NCBI GenBank assembly: GCA_038211615.1
Contig: JBBQVL010000050.1
Span: 1-33,113 of the forward strand
Direction of reading: 5' to 3'
DNA length: 33,113 nt
DNA from: DASWJZ01 sp038211615
Lineage (GTDB): Bacteria > Pseudomonadota > Alphaproteobacteria > Rhizobiales > Afifellaceae
In this document: piece by piece, positions 1 to 7,960 of the stretch
Layout: each line of letters opens with the position of its first letter
Position numbering within the stretch: the stretch's first letter is position 1
Notes under the pieces: generated by a model
Databases searched by the model: none
Told to the model about the DNA's origin: nothing
What the model saw: the letters and a program-made list of their open reading frames with translations, nothing else
Program-made: the position numbers and the translations under genes

Positions 1-545
1 TGCTGATCGATGCCCACGGCCGCTTCGACGTCCCGACGGCGATCCGCCTGTGCCGCACCCTCGAGGAAGCGGGCAAGATCGACTGGTTCGAGGAGCCGGT
101 TCCGCCCGAGAGCTTCAACGCCCTCAGGCAGGTCCGCGACAAGATCAGCGCCCCGATCTCCTGGGGAGAGCGCGGCCACACCAAGTGGGACTTCGTCCCG
201 ATCCTCGAGAACCGGCTCGCCGACTACATCATGCCGGATGTCACCTGGACCGGCGGCATCACCGAGCTGAAGAAAATCTCTGCGCTCTGCGAAGCCTATT
301 ACATACCCGTCTCGCCGCACGACGCGGCCGGACCCATCAACGTCGTTGCCGGCGCGCAGGTGATGATGACCGTTCCGAACTTCTACAAGCTCGAAACGTC
401 GGAGTGGAACCTCAACAAGTACAACGACCTCATCGTGACCCCGCTCGACAATTCCAATGGCAGCCTCAAGCTTCCTCGCCTGCCGGGGCTCGGCATCGAG
501 ATGAACCGGTCGTTCCTCGAAGCGAATGAAGTCGAAGTTGCCTGA
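1..545 (+). CDS. Enolase-superfamily sugar-acid dehydratase, C-terminal part (5' end outside window)
   Basis: Only the C-terminal barrel half is present; reading is open from base 3 to the TGA at 543-545. It shows the metal-ligand series of mandelate racemase/muconate lactonizing enzymes: Asp in DAHGRFD at the very start, Glu in FEEP, Glu in WGER, then a late SPHD with the expected catalytic His. The Asp-x-His pattern at the first ligand is what D-galactonate and D-mannonate dehydratases use, where the His is the general acid. The likely reaction is therefore cytoplasmic, Mg-dependent dehydration of an aldonate to a 2-keto-3-deoxy sugar acid. It sits 51 bp upstream of a second family member and is probably co-transcribed with it. 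The exact substrate cannot be read from the sequence. Family assignment is firm; the dehydratase role is inferred. Confidence 0.85.
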   Translation, partial: LIDAHGRFDVPTAIRLCRTLEEAGKIDWFEEPVPPESFNALRQVRDKISAPISWGERGHTKWDFVPILENRLADYIMPDVTWTGGITELKKISALCEAYYIPVSPHDAAGPINVVAGAQVMMTVPNFYKLETSEWNLNKYNDLIVTPLDNSNGSLKLPRLPGLGIEMNRSFLEANEVEVA

Positions 546-596
546 CAGCGGCCGTCAGGTCCGTCCTCTGCAGCCATCATCCAGGTTGACGCGCCC

Positions 597-1793
597 ATGA
601 AGATCATCGACCTGAAATGCGCGATCATCGGCAAGAACCCGATCGTGCGGGTCGTCACCGACGAGGGGATCAGCGGTTTCGGCGAGGTCGAGCAGTACAA
701 GCCTTACCTGAAGCCGTTCATCATGCATCTGCGCGAGGGGCTGATCGGTCAGGATCCGACAGACGTAGAGCGCTGCATGATGCGGATCCGCCAGCGCGGC
801 GCCTTCAAGCCGTGGGGCGCGGCGGTGAGCGTGATCGAGCACGCGCTCTGGGACATCGCCGGCAAGGCTGCCGGCGTGCCGGTCTACAAGCTGCTCGGCG
901 GCAAGGTCCGCGACGAGGTTCGCGTCTACAACGGCGCGATACGCGTGCCCTTCAAGTCGCACACGCCCGAGGATTATGCGGAAGACGCGCGGCGCATGAA
1001 GGCGCTTCCCGAAAAGTTCAGCTTCGTGAAGCAGGGCATTGCGTTCCACAGCGGGATGAAACGCGAGATCCCCGACCTGTTCTACGGCAAGGCCGAGAAG
1101 AGCCCGTTTCACGGAGCACTGGATTCCGGCCTGCTCACCGAGCGCGGCATGAAGCACATCATCGCCTGCGTCGAGGCGATGAAGGAGGTGCTGGGAGACG
1201 AGGTCGGCCTCGCGCTCGATTGCGGCCCGGGCTGGACCGTTCCGGACGCGATCCGCTTTGCGCGGGCGGTCGAGCCCCTCAACCTGATGTGGCTCGAGGA
1301 CATGCTCACCGGCGACTACGTGCCCTACGTCAACGCCGATCTCTATCGCGAGGTGACCCGGGCGACGTTGACGCCGATCCACACTGGCGAGCAGATCTAT
1401 CTCCGGCAGAATTTCAAGGAGCTGATCGAGCGCCACGCCGTCAGCGTGATCGGCCCCGATCCCTGCGACGTCGGCGGCATCGCCGAGCTGAAATGGATCG
1501 CCGAATACGCCAATCTGCACGGGATATTGATGGCGCCGCACGGCACCGGCAACGGACTGCTCGGGCTCGCGGCGCTGGTCCAGGTCTCGGCGACGCTGCC
1601 GCACAATTTCATCGCCTTCGAATACCCGATCGGCGATCCGGCCTGGTGGTACGACATCGTCGACGGGCTGCCGGACCCGATCGTCCGGAACGGAATGATC
1701 GAGGTGTGGGACCGTCCCGGAATGGGCGTCGAGATCAATCCGGAAAAGGCGAGGCGCTATCTGTCAGAGGAGGACGCCGCGTTCTTCGACTAG
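597..1793 (+). CDS. Mandelate racemase/muconate lactonizing enzyme family protein (probable sugar-acid dehydratase)
   Basis: A complete 398-residue enolase-superfamily protein of normal length. The N-terminal capping domain runs to about residue 115 (IEHALWDIAGKAAG is typical of the family), followed by the barrel. Metal ligands are visible as Asp in LALDCGPGW, Glu in WLEDM and Glu in TGEQ; GPDPCDVGGI and a late APHG with the catalytic His follow. Unlike the preceding gene, the first ligand is followed by Cys-Gly-Pro rather than Ala-His, so the acid/base set differs and the two enzymes probably act on different stereoisomers or successive intermediates. The ATG at 597 starts a clean N-terminus, KIIDLKCAIIG; the ribosome site is weak. 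It lies 17 bp before the RraA-like gene. The expected role is cytoplasmic dehydration of an acid sugar; the substrate is unknown. Confidence 0.88.
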   Translation: MKIIDLKCAIIGKNPIVRVVTDEGISGFGEVEQYKPYLKPFIMHLREGLIGQDPTDVERCMMRIRQRGAFKPWGAAVSVIEHALWDIAGKAAGVPVYKLLGGKVRDEVRVYNGAIRVPFKSHTPEDYAEDARRMKALPEKFSFVKQGIAFHSGMKREIPDLFYGKAEKSPFHGALDSGLLTERGMKHIIACVEAMKEVLGDEVGLALDCGPGWTVPDAIRFARAVEPLNLMWLEDMLTGDYVPYVNADLYREVTRATLTPIHTGEQIYLRQNFKELIERHAVSVIGPDPCDVGGIAELKWIAEYANLHGILMAPHGTGNGLLGLAALVQVSATLPHNFIAFEYPIGDPAWWYDIVDGLPDPIVRNGMIEVWDRPGMGVEINPEKARRYLSEEDAAFFD

Positions 1794-1810
1794 GGGGCGG
1801 GCGAATACAC

Positions 1811-2566
1811 ATGATCCAGACGAACGACATCACCCGACCGCCCCGCGAATGGGTCGACGCGCTGCAGCGCATCGGCACCGCGACGATCAGCAGCACGCTC
1901 CACAAGATGGGCATCCGCAACACGCACATATGCGGCCCGACGGCGCGCACCCCCGGCCGCGCCATTGCAGGGCCGGCGCTGACGCTGCAGTTCATGCCGA
2001 TGCGCGAAGACCTCTACGGCGTGGACGAATATGCGGAGCCGGAAAAGCAGCTGCATCGGCATGCGCTCTACCACACCCAGCCCGGCGACATCGTGGTGGT
2101 GGACGCGCGCGGCGACATGAAGAGCGGCGTCTTCGGCGACATGATGCTGACCTTCTTCAAGGGCAAGGGCGGCATCGGCGTCGTCGTCGACGGGTGTCTC
2201 CGCGATTATCCGAACCTGAAGAACATCGACGTCGGATTGTGGGTGTCCGGCTTTACGCCCAACTTCCACACGCAGACCGACCTCATGCCATTCGCGGTGA
2301 ACGGCCCGATCGCCAGCGGCGGCGTGCTCGTGATGCCCGGCGACATCATCGTCGCGGACGACGACGGGGCTGTCGTCGTGCCCGTGAAACTCGCGCCCGA
2401 GCTGATCGAGCAGGCTTCCATCCACCACGAATGGGAAGCGTTCTCGAAGATCCGGCTGATGGAGGGGGGCGATCTGCGCCGCTATTATCCCCTGTCGGAG
2501 GCGGCTCGTCCCGAATACGAGGACTGGCTGAAGGCTCAGGCGAAGGACCCCGGCGCGCGCAAGTAA
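1811..2566 (+). CDS. RraA-like / HMG-CHA aldolase family protein
   Basis: A 251-residue protein starting at the ATG at 1811; the frame stays open upstream, but that part only overlaps the dehydratase gene. Family marks are GDIVVVDARG (about 91-100), GVVVDGCLRD (about 125-134), which holds the Gly-x-x-x-Asp-Gly...Arg-Asp metal/substrate site, and PGDIIVADDDGAVVVP in the C-terminal third. The family covers 4-hydroxy-4-methyl-2-oxoglutarate / 4-carboxy-4-hydroxy-2-oxoadipate aldolases and the RNase E regulator RraA. The metal-site residues and the neighbouring dehydratases favour a class II pyruvate aldolase acting on a keto-acid product. It is somewhat longer than RraA itself (about 160 residues), which also argues against the RNase-regulator role. 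This function is inferred from context. Confidence 0.8.
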   Translation: MIQTNDITRPPREWVDALQRIGTATISSTLHKMGIRNTHICGPTARTPGRAIAGPALTLQFMPMREDLYGVDEYAEPEKQLHRHALYHTQPGDIVVVDARGDMKSGVFGDMMLTFFKGKGGIGVVVDGCLRDYPNLKNIDVGLWVSGFTPNFHTQTDLMPFAVNGPIASGGVLVMPGDIIVADDDGAVVVPVKLAPELIEQASIHHEWEAFSKIRLMEGGDLRRYYPLSEAARPEYEDWLKAQAKDPGARK

Positions 2567-2603
2567 ACTTGGGGGCCAGGTGCAGGGAGCAGGCGTTTCG
2601 GCG

Positions 2604-3548
2604 CTACCGATCTGCGCGCGGCACGCTCCTCGGGGACATGCCGTATTTCCGCCGGAACAACGTACTGAAATGCGCCGAGCTGTTGAAGCCGTGGTCAAAG
2701 GCGATTGACGTTATCGACCGGCCGTTGCGCTTCAGGATCTCGTCGTAGCAGCGCTGCAGCCGCCGGTTCCAGATCCACTCCGACGCCGACATCTCGCATT
2801 GCTCGAAGAGGACGTGCAGGTAGCGCAACGACATGCCGTTGGCGCCGGCGATCCTTTCGAGGGAAAGGCCCTGATCCTCGAGGTGGGCCTCTATCCACTG
2901 CTGGACCGACCGGAGGCGCGCTCTCTTGAGCGAGCCTTCGGCCTCGGGCACGTCGCCCTCCGCCGAAAGGAGCGTGAAGGCGAGCATGTCCATGAGCTGG
3001 TCGCCGAGATGGGACCGCGCGTCCGCCGCGAGCTGCGATCCTTCCGTTGCGAGCGTCGAGCAGAACTCCGTCGCTATGCGTCCGAGGCCCCGCGTGCTGT
3101 TGATCGTCGCCGAGATCGGAACCCGTTCGCGCGGGAAGCGCCGGGCGAATTCGTCGCGCGGTATCTCCAGGTAGAACGAGCGGACGTCGCCGAGGCATTG
3201 CAGCTCGTACTGCTCGGTGGCCGAGAAGATCGCGCCCCGCGCAGCGTTCGACGGATGAGTCGTCCCGCGCTGGATGACGTTCAGGTGGCCGTGATGAATG
3301 AGCTGCAGGTAGTAGCAATCCTTGTCGAGCTGCGCGATGTGCTGCTTGTTGCGTCTTATCCGCTGCTGCGAGAGCAGGATGTCGGTGAGCACGACTTCGC
3401 CGAAACGCGCCTCCCGGATGAAGCCCTTGTAGTTCTCCGGATGGGTCGCCTTGACGTCGACATGCACGTAGACGTCGCAGATCGCTTCGCGCCAGGCGGC
3501 GTACCGCCTTGCGGGCGCGACGTCGTCGGTCGAGAAGACAAGGTCCAT
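2604..3548 (-). CDS. AraC-family transcriptional regulator
   Basis: A 314-residue regulator. The N-terminal about 190 residues resemble the AraC-binding-like ligand domain that begins with a short aromatic stretch (YAAWREAIC). The last 100 residues hold the two helix-turn-helix motifs of AraC/XylS proteins: SLERIAGANGMSLRYLHVLF and, near the end, SITSIAFDHGFNSSAHFSTLF followed by RKYGMSPRS. The ATG at 3548 is preceded by a good GGAGGA site. It is transcribed away from the ABC-transporter operon at 3779, with 230 bp between them, so the simplest reading is that it controls that operon and itself. It converges on the RraA-like gene with a 37-bp gap, where I see no clear terminator. Its inducer is probably a compound of the adjacent pathway. 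Confidence 0.92.
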   Translation of the reverse strand: MDLVFSTDDVAPARRYAAWREAICDVYVHVDVKATHPENYKGFIREARFGEVVLTDILLSQQRIRRNKQHIAQLDKDCYYLQLIHHGHLNVIQRGTTHPSNAARGAIFSATEQYELQCLGDVRSFYLEIPRDEFARRFPRERVPISATINSTRGLGRIATEFCSTLATEGSQLAADARSHLGDQLMDMLAFTLLSAEGDVPEAEGSLKRARLRSVQQWIEAHLEDQGLSLERIAGANGMSLRYLHVLFEQCEMSASEWIWNRRLQRCYDEILKRNGRSITSIAFDHGFNSSAHFSTLFRRKYGMSPRSVPRADR

Positions 3549-3778
3549 GGGTTCCTCCTACCCGTGACCCAAGCGTCGGTTCGGCGAAATTTTGCCCGGG
3601 GCTTCTGCCCCTTTGCCGGCAACAATACCGCGACGTCCAAGTAATCGGCAAGCGCCGGCGGAATGCACTCTCAAGCAAAAGCGCTGCATTGTCGAACAAG
3701 AATCGGCGGCCGCACGCCCGTAATCTTTCTACGCCGATCTTTAGTTCGCGGGTCGCGCGTTCGTCGGCGGGGACCGAC
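3549..3778. promoter_or_regulatory. Divergent control region between the AraC regulator and the transporter operon
   Basis: This 230-bp gene-free stretch must contain both divergent promoters. Visible structure: a perfect 10-bp palindrome TTGCCGGCAA at 3613-3622; CGGCAA repeated in direct orientation at 3617-3622 and 3646-3651; and an inverted pair AATGCA (3662-3667) / TGCATT (3685-3690) with a 17-bp spacer. AraC-type proteins usually bind direct repeats, so the CGGCAA pair is the better operator candidate. I could not identify convincing -35/-10 boxes. Confidence 0.4.
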
Positions 3779-4753
3779 ATGAAAGTCTTCGGGCGGCTGA
3801 GCCAGGAACAAATCGTCTTCGCCCTGGCGGTGCTGATGTGCGTCGGCTTCGCGATCGCTCTGCCGGGCTTCCTGACCACCAACAACCTTCTGAACCTCGT
3901 CAGGAGCGTCTCGATCCTCGGGATCCTCGGCGTTGCCATGGGGCTGGTCGTCATCGGGCGCGGGATCGACCTGTCGCTCGTGGCGCTGATGGCGGTATCC
4001 GTCGCCTGGGCCCTGCAGCTCGCCGCGGGCGGCGTGCCGCTGCCGCAGGCCGTCGCCATGGGCCTCGCCTTCAGCCTTCTGACCGGAGCGATAACCGGTG
4101 TCCTGATCGCCTATGTCGAGATTCCGGCGATCTTCGCCACGCTCGCGATGGGAACCCTGATCTACGGGTTCGGCCGCTATTTCCTGATCAACCTCGATGT
4201 CATCTACCTGCCCGACAGCGCGCGGGGCTTTCTCTGGCTCGGGCAGGGCACGCTCCTCGGCGTTCCCGTCCCGATCTTCGTGTTCGCGTTCGTCTGCCTC
4301 GGCGGATACCTGTTCCTGCGCTACACGCGTTCGGGACGTTACCTCCGCGCGATTGGCGACAATCTCCAGGCGGCCCGCATCACGGGCGTTCCGACGCGCC
4401 CGATCATCGTCCTCCAATACCTGCTCTCGTCCTTCATCGGCTTCGTCGCCGGAATCGTGACGGCCACTTCGGTCGCGAGCATGAACACGCGCATCGCCAA
4501 CTCGACCTACGTCTACGACGTGATCCTGGTCGTCGTGCTCGGCGGCATCGGCCTTTCGGGCGGGAAGGGCGGCATCCGCAACGTCATCGTCGGCACGCTG
4601 CTGATCGGCGTCCTGCTCAACGGCATGACGATCATGGACATTCAGTACACCGTCCAGAACGTCATCAAGGGCGTGATCCTTCTTACCGCGATCGTGATCG
4701 ACACGATCCTCAACCCCCGTGACGAACAGACGGCTCAACAGGGGGACATCTGA
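3779..4753 (+). CDS. CUT2-type (ribose/RbsC-like) ABC transporter permease
   Basis: A 324-residue polytopic membrane protein. The start chosen is the ATG at 3779 (MKVFGRLSQE), preceded by a GGCGGGGA stretch. The open frame extends 90 codons further upstream but is charged, unlike a permease, and covers the regulatory region. Family marks are IGRGIDLSLVALMAVSVA, the segment conserved in RbsC-like permeases, and VVVLGGIGLSGGKGGIRN in the C-terminal third, the loop near the ATPase contact. A second permease is encoded at 5831, so the channel is probably a heterodimer rather than the homodimer usual for RbsC. First gene of an operon that runs to 15294. It imports an unknown solute delivered by the binding protein at 4779. 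Confidence 0.92.
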   Translation: MKVFGRLSQEQIVFALAVLMCVGFAIALPGFLTTNNLLNLVRSVSILGILGVAMGLVVIGRGIDLSLVALMAVSVAWALQLAAGGVPLPQAVAMGLAFSLLTGAITGVLIAYVEIPAIFATLAMGTLIYGFGRYFLINLDVIYLPDSARGFLWLGQGTLLGVPVPIFVFAFVCLGGYLFLRYTRSGRYLRAIGDNLQAARITGVPTRPIIVLQYLLSSFIGFVAGIVTATSVASMNTRIANSTYVYDVILVVVLGGIGLSGGKGGIRNVIVGTLLIGVLLNGMTIMDIQYTVQNVIKGVILLTAIVIDTILNPRDEQTAQQGDI

Positions 4754-4778
4754 CTGACTGAAATGGGAGGAGAAGAAA

Positions 4779-5774
4779 ATGAAACTGTTCAAGACAACGC
4801 TGCTGACGATGGCGCTCGCATTGCCGGCGGGCGCGGGTTTTGCCCAGGGCATCGATGACGCCACGCGGGACCCGTATTATTCGTCCTTCGCGGGAAAGAC
4901 GGTCGCCTATGTTCCCGTTGCGATGGGCTTCGACCTGACCGAAGGCTGGGCGGAAGGAATTCGCGCCGCGCTGGAGCCGCTCGGCGTCAAGATCGACATC
5001 CGCGATCCGAACTGGAGCACCGATGCGGGCGCGCAGGCGATCACGTCGCTGATCACCGAGAAGCCCGACGTGATCGTCGTTCACAACCCCGATGTCCAGT
5101 CCTACGCGCGCCTTCTCAAGAAGGCCGAAGAGGCCGGCATCTATGTCGTGCAGGTGAACATGCGTTCGAGCTACTCGACGGACGCTTTCATCGGCGCGGA
5201 CTATGTCGGCATGGGCGAGCAGATCGCCAACAGGCTGATCGACAAGTGCTCGCCCGCGAACGGCGGCAGCGGAAAGGTGGCGATCACGCAAGGCGTGCTC
5301 ACGGCGGCCGCCAGTGTCTACCAGATGCAGGGAATCACCAACGTGCTTTCCCAGCATCCCGAAATCCAGATCGTCTCGAACCAGGCCGCCGACTGGGACG
5401 CGACCAAGGCCAAGAATATTGCCGCGACCGCCATCCAGCAGAACCCGGACCTCTGCGCAATCGTCGGCTTCTGGGATGTCATGGATGTCGGCACTGCCGC
5501 CGCGATCAAGGAATCCGGCAAGAACGTCTATCTGCTGACGCAGGGCGGGGGAAACCAGTCGGCGTGCGACGGGCTGGCGAACGGCACCTATTCCGAGGTC
5601 GTCGTCTACAACGTGCCGGGGCAGGCCCGCGATATCGCGGACATGATCAAGCAGCTGCTGCAGCTGAAGCAGCCGCCGGGCACGACGAAGACCACGCTCT
5701 TCACGCAGCTGCAGTTCCTGACCAAGGACAACATGACCCCGTCCTCCTGCTGGAAGCTCGCTTCGCAGAAGTGA
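4779..5774 (+). CDS. Periplasmic substrate-binding protein of the CUT2 ABC transporter
   Basis: A 331-residue protein with an Sec signal peptide (Lys-rich start, hydrophobic core, likely cleavage after Ala22 in GFA-QG) and the two-lobed fold of ribose-type binding proteins (Peripla_BP_4). The ATG at 4779 has a strong GGGAGGAG ribosome site. The ligand-site positions look atypical: where sugar binders usually have an Asp-Arg type motif, this protein reads QVNMRSS (about 125-131), and the usual Asn-Asp near residue 233 is Trp-Asp (GFWDVMD). Four cysteines (157, 226, 263, 324) remain in the mature chain, enough for two periplasmic disulfides. These features suggest a ligand that is not a plain pentose or hexose. 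A strong hairpin follows the stop codon at 5788-5814. Confidence 0.9.
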   Translation: MKLFKTTLLTMALALPAGAGFAQGIDDATRDPYYSSFAGKTVAYVPVAMGFDLTEGWAEGIRAALEPLGVKIDIRDPNWSTDAGAQAITSLITEKPDVIVVHNPDVQSYARLLKKAEEAGIYVVQVNMRSSYSTDAFIGADYVGMGEQIANRLIDKCSPANGGSGKVAITQGVLTAAASVYQMQGITNVLSQHPEIQIVSNQAADWDATKAKNIAATAIQQNPDLCAIVGFWDVMDVGTAAAIKESGKNVYLLTQGGGNQSACDGLANGTYSEVVVYNVPGQARDIADMIKQLLQLKQPPGTTKTTLFTQLQFLTKDNMTPSSCWKLASQK

Positions 5775-5787
5775 CGGCGTCTGTCTT

Positions 5788-5814
5788 GCGCGGGTCCGAT
5801 CATCGGGCCCGCGC
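5788..5814 (+). other. Intercistronic hairpin after the binding-protein gene
   Basis: GCGCGGGTCCGA (5788-5799), loop TCA, then TCGGGCCCGCGC (5803-5814): a 12-bp stem with a single G-U pair, 13 bp after the stop codon of the binding-protein gene. No T-run follows and the operon continues, so I read it as an mRNA 3'-end stabilizer or partial attenuator that raises binding-protein levels relative to the permease, not a full terminator. The structure is directly visible; the role is inferred. Confidence 0.7.
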
Positions 5815-5830
5815 CGGCTGCATTTCCTGA

Positions 5831-7960
5831 GTGAGCGAAACCGCCATGTCGGTGTCGGATACGATCGTGCGCTGGCGCTACCGCGCCGTGCCTGACCATC
5901 TGCTCGGCGAGCTTCTCACAAAGCGCTGGATGGACAATGCCATCCCGCTGCTCATCCTGACGGCGGTCGTCGTCGTCTTCGGCTCGGCGATCCCGGATTT
6001 CTTTGGAGCCGCCAGCCTCGCCAATCTCGCGCGGCAATGGGGAGAGTTCAGTCTCCTCGTCCTCGCGTTGATGATCGTCGTGGTCGCGGGCGGCATCGAT
6101 CTCAGCGTCGGCTCAACCTTCGCGCTCGGCAATATCGTCGCGCTCGCCTTGCTGAATGTCGCCGGCTGGTCCGTCCCCGCCGTCGTCGCGGCCACGCTTG
6201 CCTGCGGCGCCGGCGTCGGCCTCGTGAATGGCATGCTGGTGGGCTTCCTGCGGCTCCGGGCGTTCCTGACGACGCTCGTCACCCTCATCATCGTCCGCGC
6301 CGTCGTCGACATGCTCCTCCTGCACTATTCGGTCCCGATCGCGGCGGCGTTCGTCGATTCGGATGCTTGGTTCTATTTCGGCGAAGGGACGGTGCTCGGC
6401 ATCCCTTTCAGCGTCGTTGTTTCGATCACGCTCGCGGTCGCCATCCACCTCGTCCTCACGAGGACGCGCTGGGGATGGCACGTCCTCGCGACCGGAAGCT
6501 CGCGGCGGTCGGCGCACAATGTCGGCATTTCGGTTCGCCGCGTCATCTGCGCGACTTACGTGGCTTCAGGAACTCTGAGCGCATTGGCGGGACTGCTCTT
6601 TGCTTCGCGCCTCGGCGGAGCGGGCTCCGACACCGGCATCGGCCTGGAGATCGCCGCCCTCACCGCCGCCGTCCTCGGTGGCAACAGTCTCGGTGGAGGT
6701 CGCGGATCAGCCGCGAAGGCGGTGATCGGGTCGATAACCGTGATGATCATCGTCAACAGCCTGGTGCGTCTCGGCGTAACCAGCGGCGCCAACTCACTGC
6801 TTCTCGGGCTGGTGCTGCTTGTCGCGGTGGCGATCGACGTCCGATGGCTCAAGAACCGCCTGAAGGTCCTGTCCAAGGTCTACGTCTCCCCCACCTACGC
6901 AAGTCTCCCGCCTGCGCCATCCACCGAGGGAGCTTCGCCCTACGCGCTGAACGACAGGCTTCGTTCGGTCGAGCTGGTCGGGCTTGGGAGGATCGACGGA
7001 CCGGAGGACGTGATCCTCGATGCCGACGACAATATCTACGTCGGCAACCGCACCGGCGACATCGTCCGCTTCTTCGCGCCGGACTACGGCAGACAGGAGA
7101 TCTACGTGCATATCGGCGGGCGCCCGCTCGGCATGGCCTTCGCCCGCGACGGATCGCTGCTGTGCTGCATTGGCGGAATGGGCCTGTATCGCGTCGGCAG
7201 CGACCGCGAGGTCGAGAAGCTCACGGATGAGACGAACCGCTCGTGGTTCTCGCTCATCGACGACTCGCGCCTGAAGCTTGCAGACGATCTGGACATCGCT
7301 CCGGACGGGCGCGTCTTCTTCAGCGAAGCGACGATCCGCTACGAGATGCACGACTGGCCGGTCGACTGCCTGGAATCGCGTGGCAATGGCCGGATCATCT
7401 GCTTCGACCCGAACACCGGCGCGACGCGGACGGTCCTCAAGAACCTCGTCTTTCCGAACGGCATCTGCATGGCCCATGACGGCCTGTCGTTCATGTTCGC
7501 CGAGACCTGGGGATGCCGTGTCAGCCGCTACTACTTCGATGGGCCGAAGGCGGGGTCCGTCGAGCCGGTGATAGCGGACCTGCCGGGATATCCCGACAAC
7601 ATCAACCGGGCATCGGACGGAACATACTGGCTCGCCCTCGTAGGCATGCGCACCCCCTCGCTCGATCTTGCGATGAAGATGCCCGGCTTCAGGAAGCGCA
7701 TGGCGCGGCGCACCGCTCCCGACGAATGGCTCTATCCGAACATCAACACCGGCTGCGTCATCCGGTTTGACGCGGCGGGCCGGGTGCTCGAGACGCTCTG
7801 GGATCTCGGTGGCAAGAACCATCCGATGATCACCTCGATGCGGGAGCACAAGGGTCACCTCTACATCGGCGGGATCTTCAACAACCGTATCGGCAGGCTG
7901 AAGCTCGAAGGAGCCGATCCGGACTGGACGGGGCCCGCATCGTATTGGGGGCGGGCGTGA
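5831..7960 (+). CDS. ABC transporter permease fused to a C-terminal SMP-30/strictosidine-synthase-like beta-propeller
   Basis: A 709-residue fusion. Residues 1-345 are a complete RbsC-like permease (GGIDLSVGS at 88-96, GGNSLGGGRGS at 283-293). Residues about 346-385 are a Pro/Ser-containing linker, and about 386-705 form a six-bladed propeller of the SMP-30/gluconolactonase/strictosidine-synthase superfamily. The three metal-ligand positions of SMP-30 lactonases appear intact: Glu392 in GPEDV, Asn543 in FPNG and Asp589 in YPDN. The last membrane helix is followed by a Lys/Arg-rich stretch (WLKNRLKVLSK), which by the positive-inside rule puts the propeller in the cytoplasm at the channel exit. 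It could hydrolyse an incoming lactone or ester. The start is GTG at 5831; ATG at 5846 is an alternative, and neither has a strong ribosome site. It overlaps the next gene by 4 bp (GTGA). Confidence 0.88.
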   Translation: MSETAMSVSDTIVRWRYRAVPDHLLGELLTKRWMDNAIPLLILTAVVVVFGSAIPDFFGAASLANLARQWGEFSLLVLALMIVVVAGGIDLSVGSTFALGNIVALALLNVAGWSVPAVVAATLACGAGVGLVNGMLVGFLRLRAFLTTLVTLIIVRAVVDMLLLHYSVPIAAAFVDSDAWFYFGEGTVLGIPFSVVVSITLAVAIHLVLTRTRWGWHVLATGSSRRSAHNVGISVRRVICATYVASGTLSALAGLLFASRLGGAGSDTGIGLEIAALTAAVLGGNSLGGGRGSAAKAVIGSITVMIIVNSLVRLGVTSGANSLLLGLVLLVAVAIDVRWLKNRLKVLSKVYVSPTYASLPPAPSTEGASPYALNDRLRSVELVGLGRIDGPEDVILDADDNIYVGNRTGDIVRFFAPDYGRQEIYVHIGGRPLGMAFARDGSLLCCIGGMGLYRVGSDREVEKLTDETNRSWFSLIDDSRLKLADDLDIAPDGRVFFSEATIRYEMHDWPVDCLESRGNGRIICFDPNTGATRTVLKNLVFPNGICMAHDGLSFMFAETWGCRVSRYYFDGPKAGSVEPVIADLPGYPDNINRASDGTYWLALVGMRTPSLDLAMKMPGFRKRMARRTAPDEWLYPNINTGCVIRFDAAGRVLETLWDLGGKNHPMITSMREHKGHLYIGGIFNNRIGRLKLEGADPDWTGPASYWGRA

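Noticed and set aside
2597..2609. 13-bp TTCGGCGCTACCG shared by the ends of the AraC gene and the P450 gene (15381-15393)
   Set aside because: Repeats of this length are expected by chance in 33 kb of GC-rich DNA, and the flanks are unrelated.
3509..3778. Upstream extension of the first permease by 90 codons
   Set aside because: Arg-rich, not hydrophobic and covering the divergent control region; homology character begins at the ATG at 3779.
5831..7960. Possible sequencing frameshift or lost stop joining separate permease and propeller genes
   Set aside because: The frame is continuous through a plausible linker, with no ribosome site or start at the junction, so a genuine fusion is more likely; homologues would settle it.
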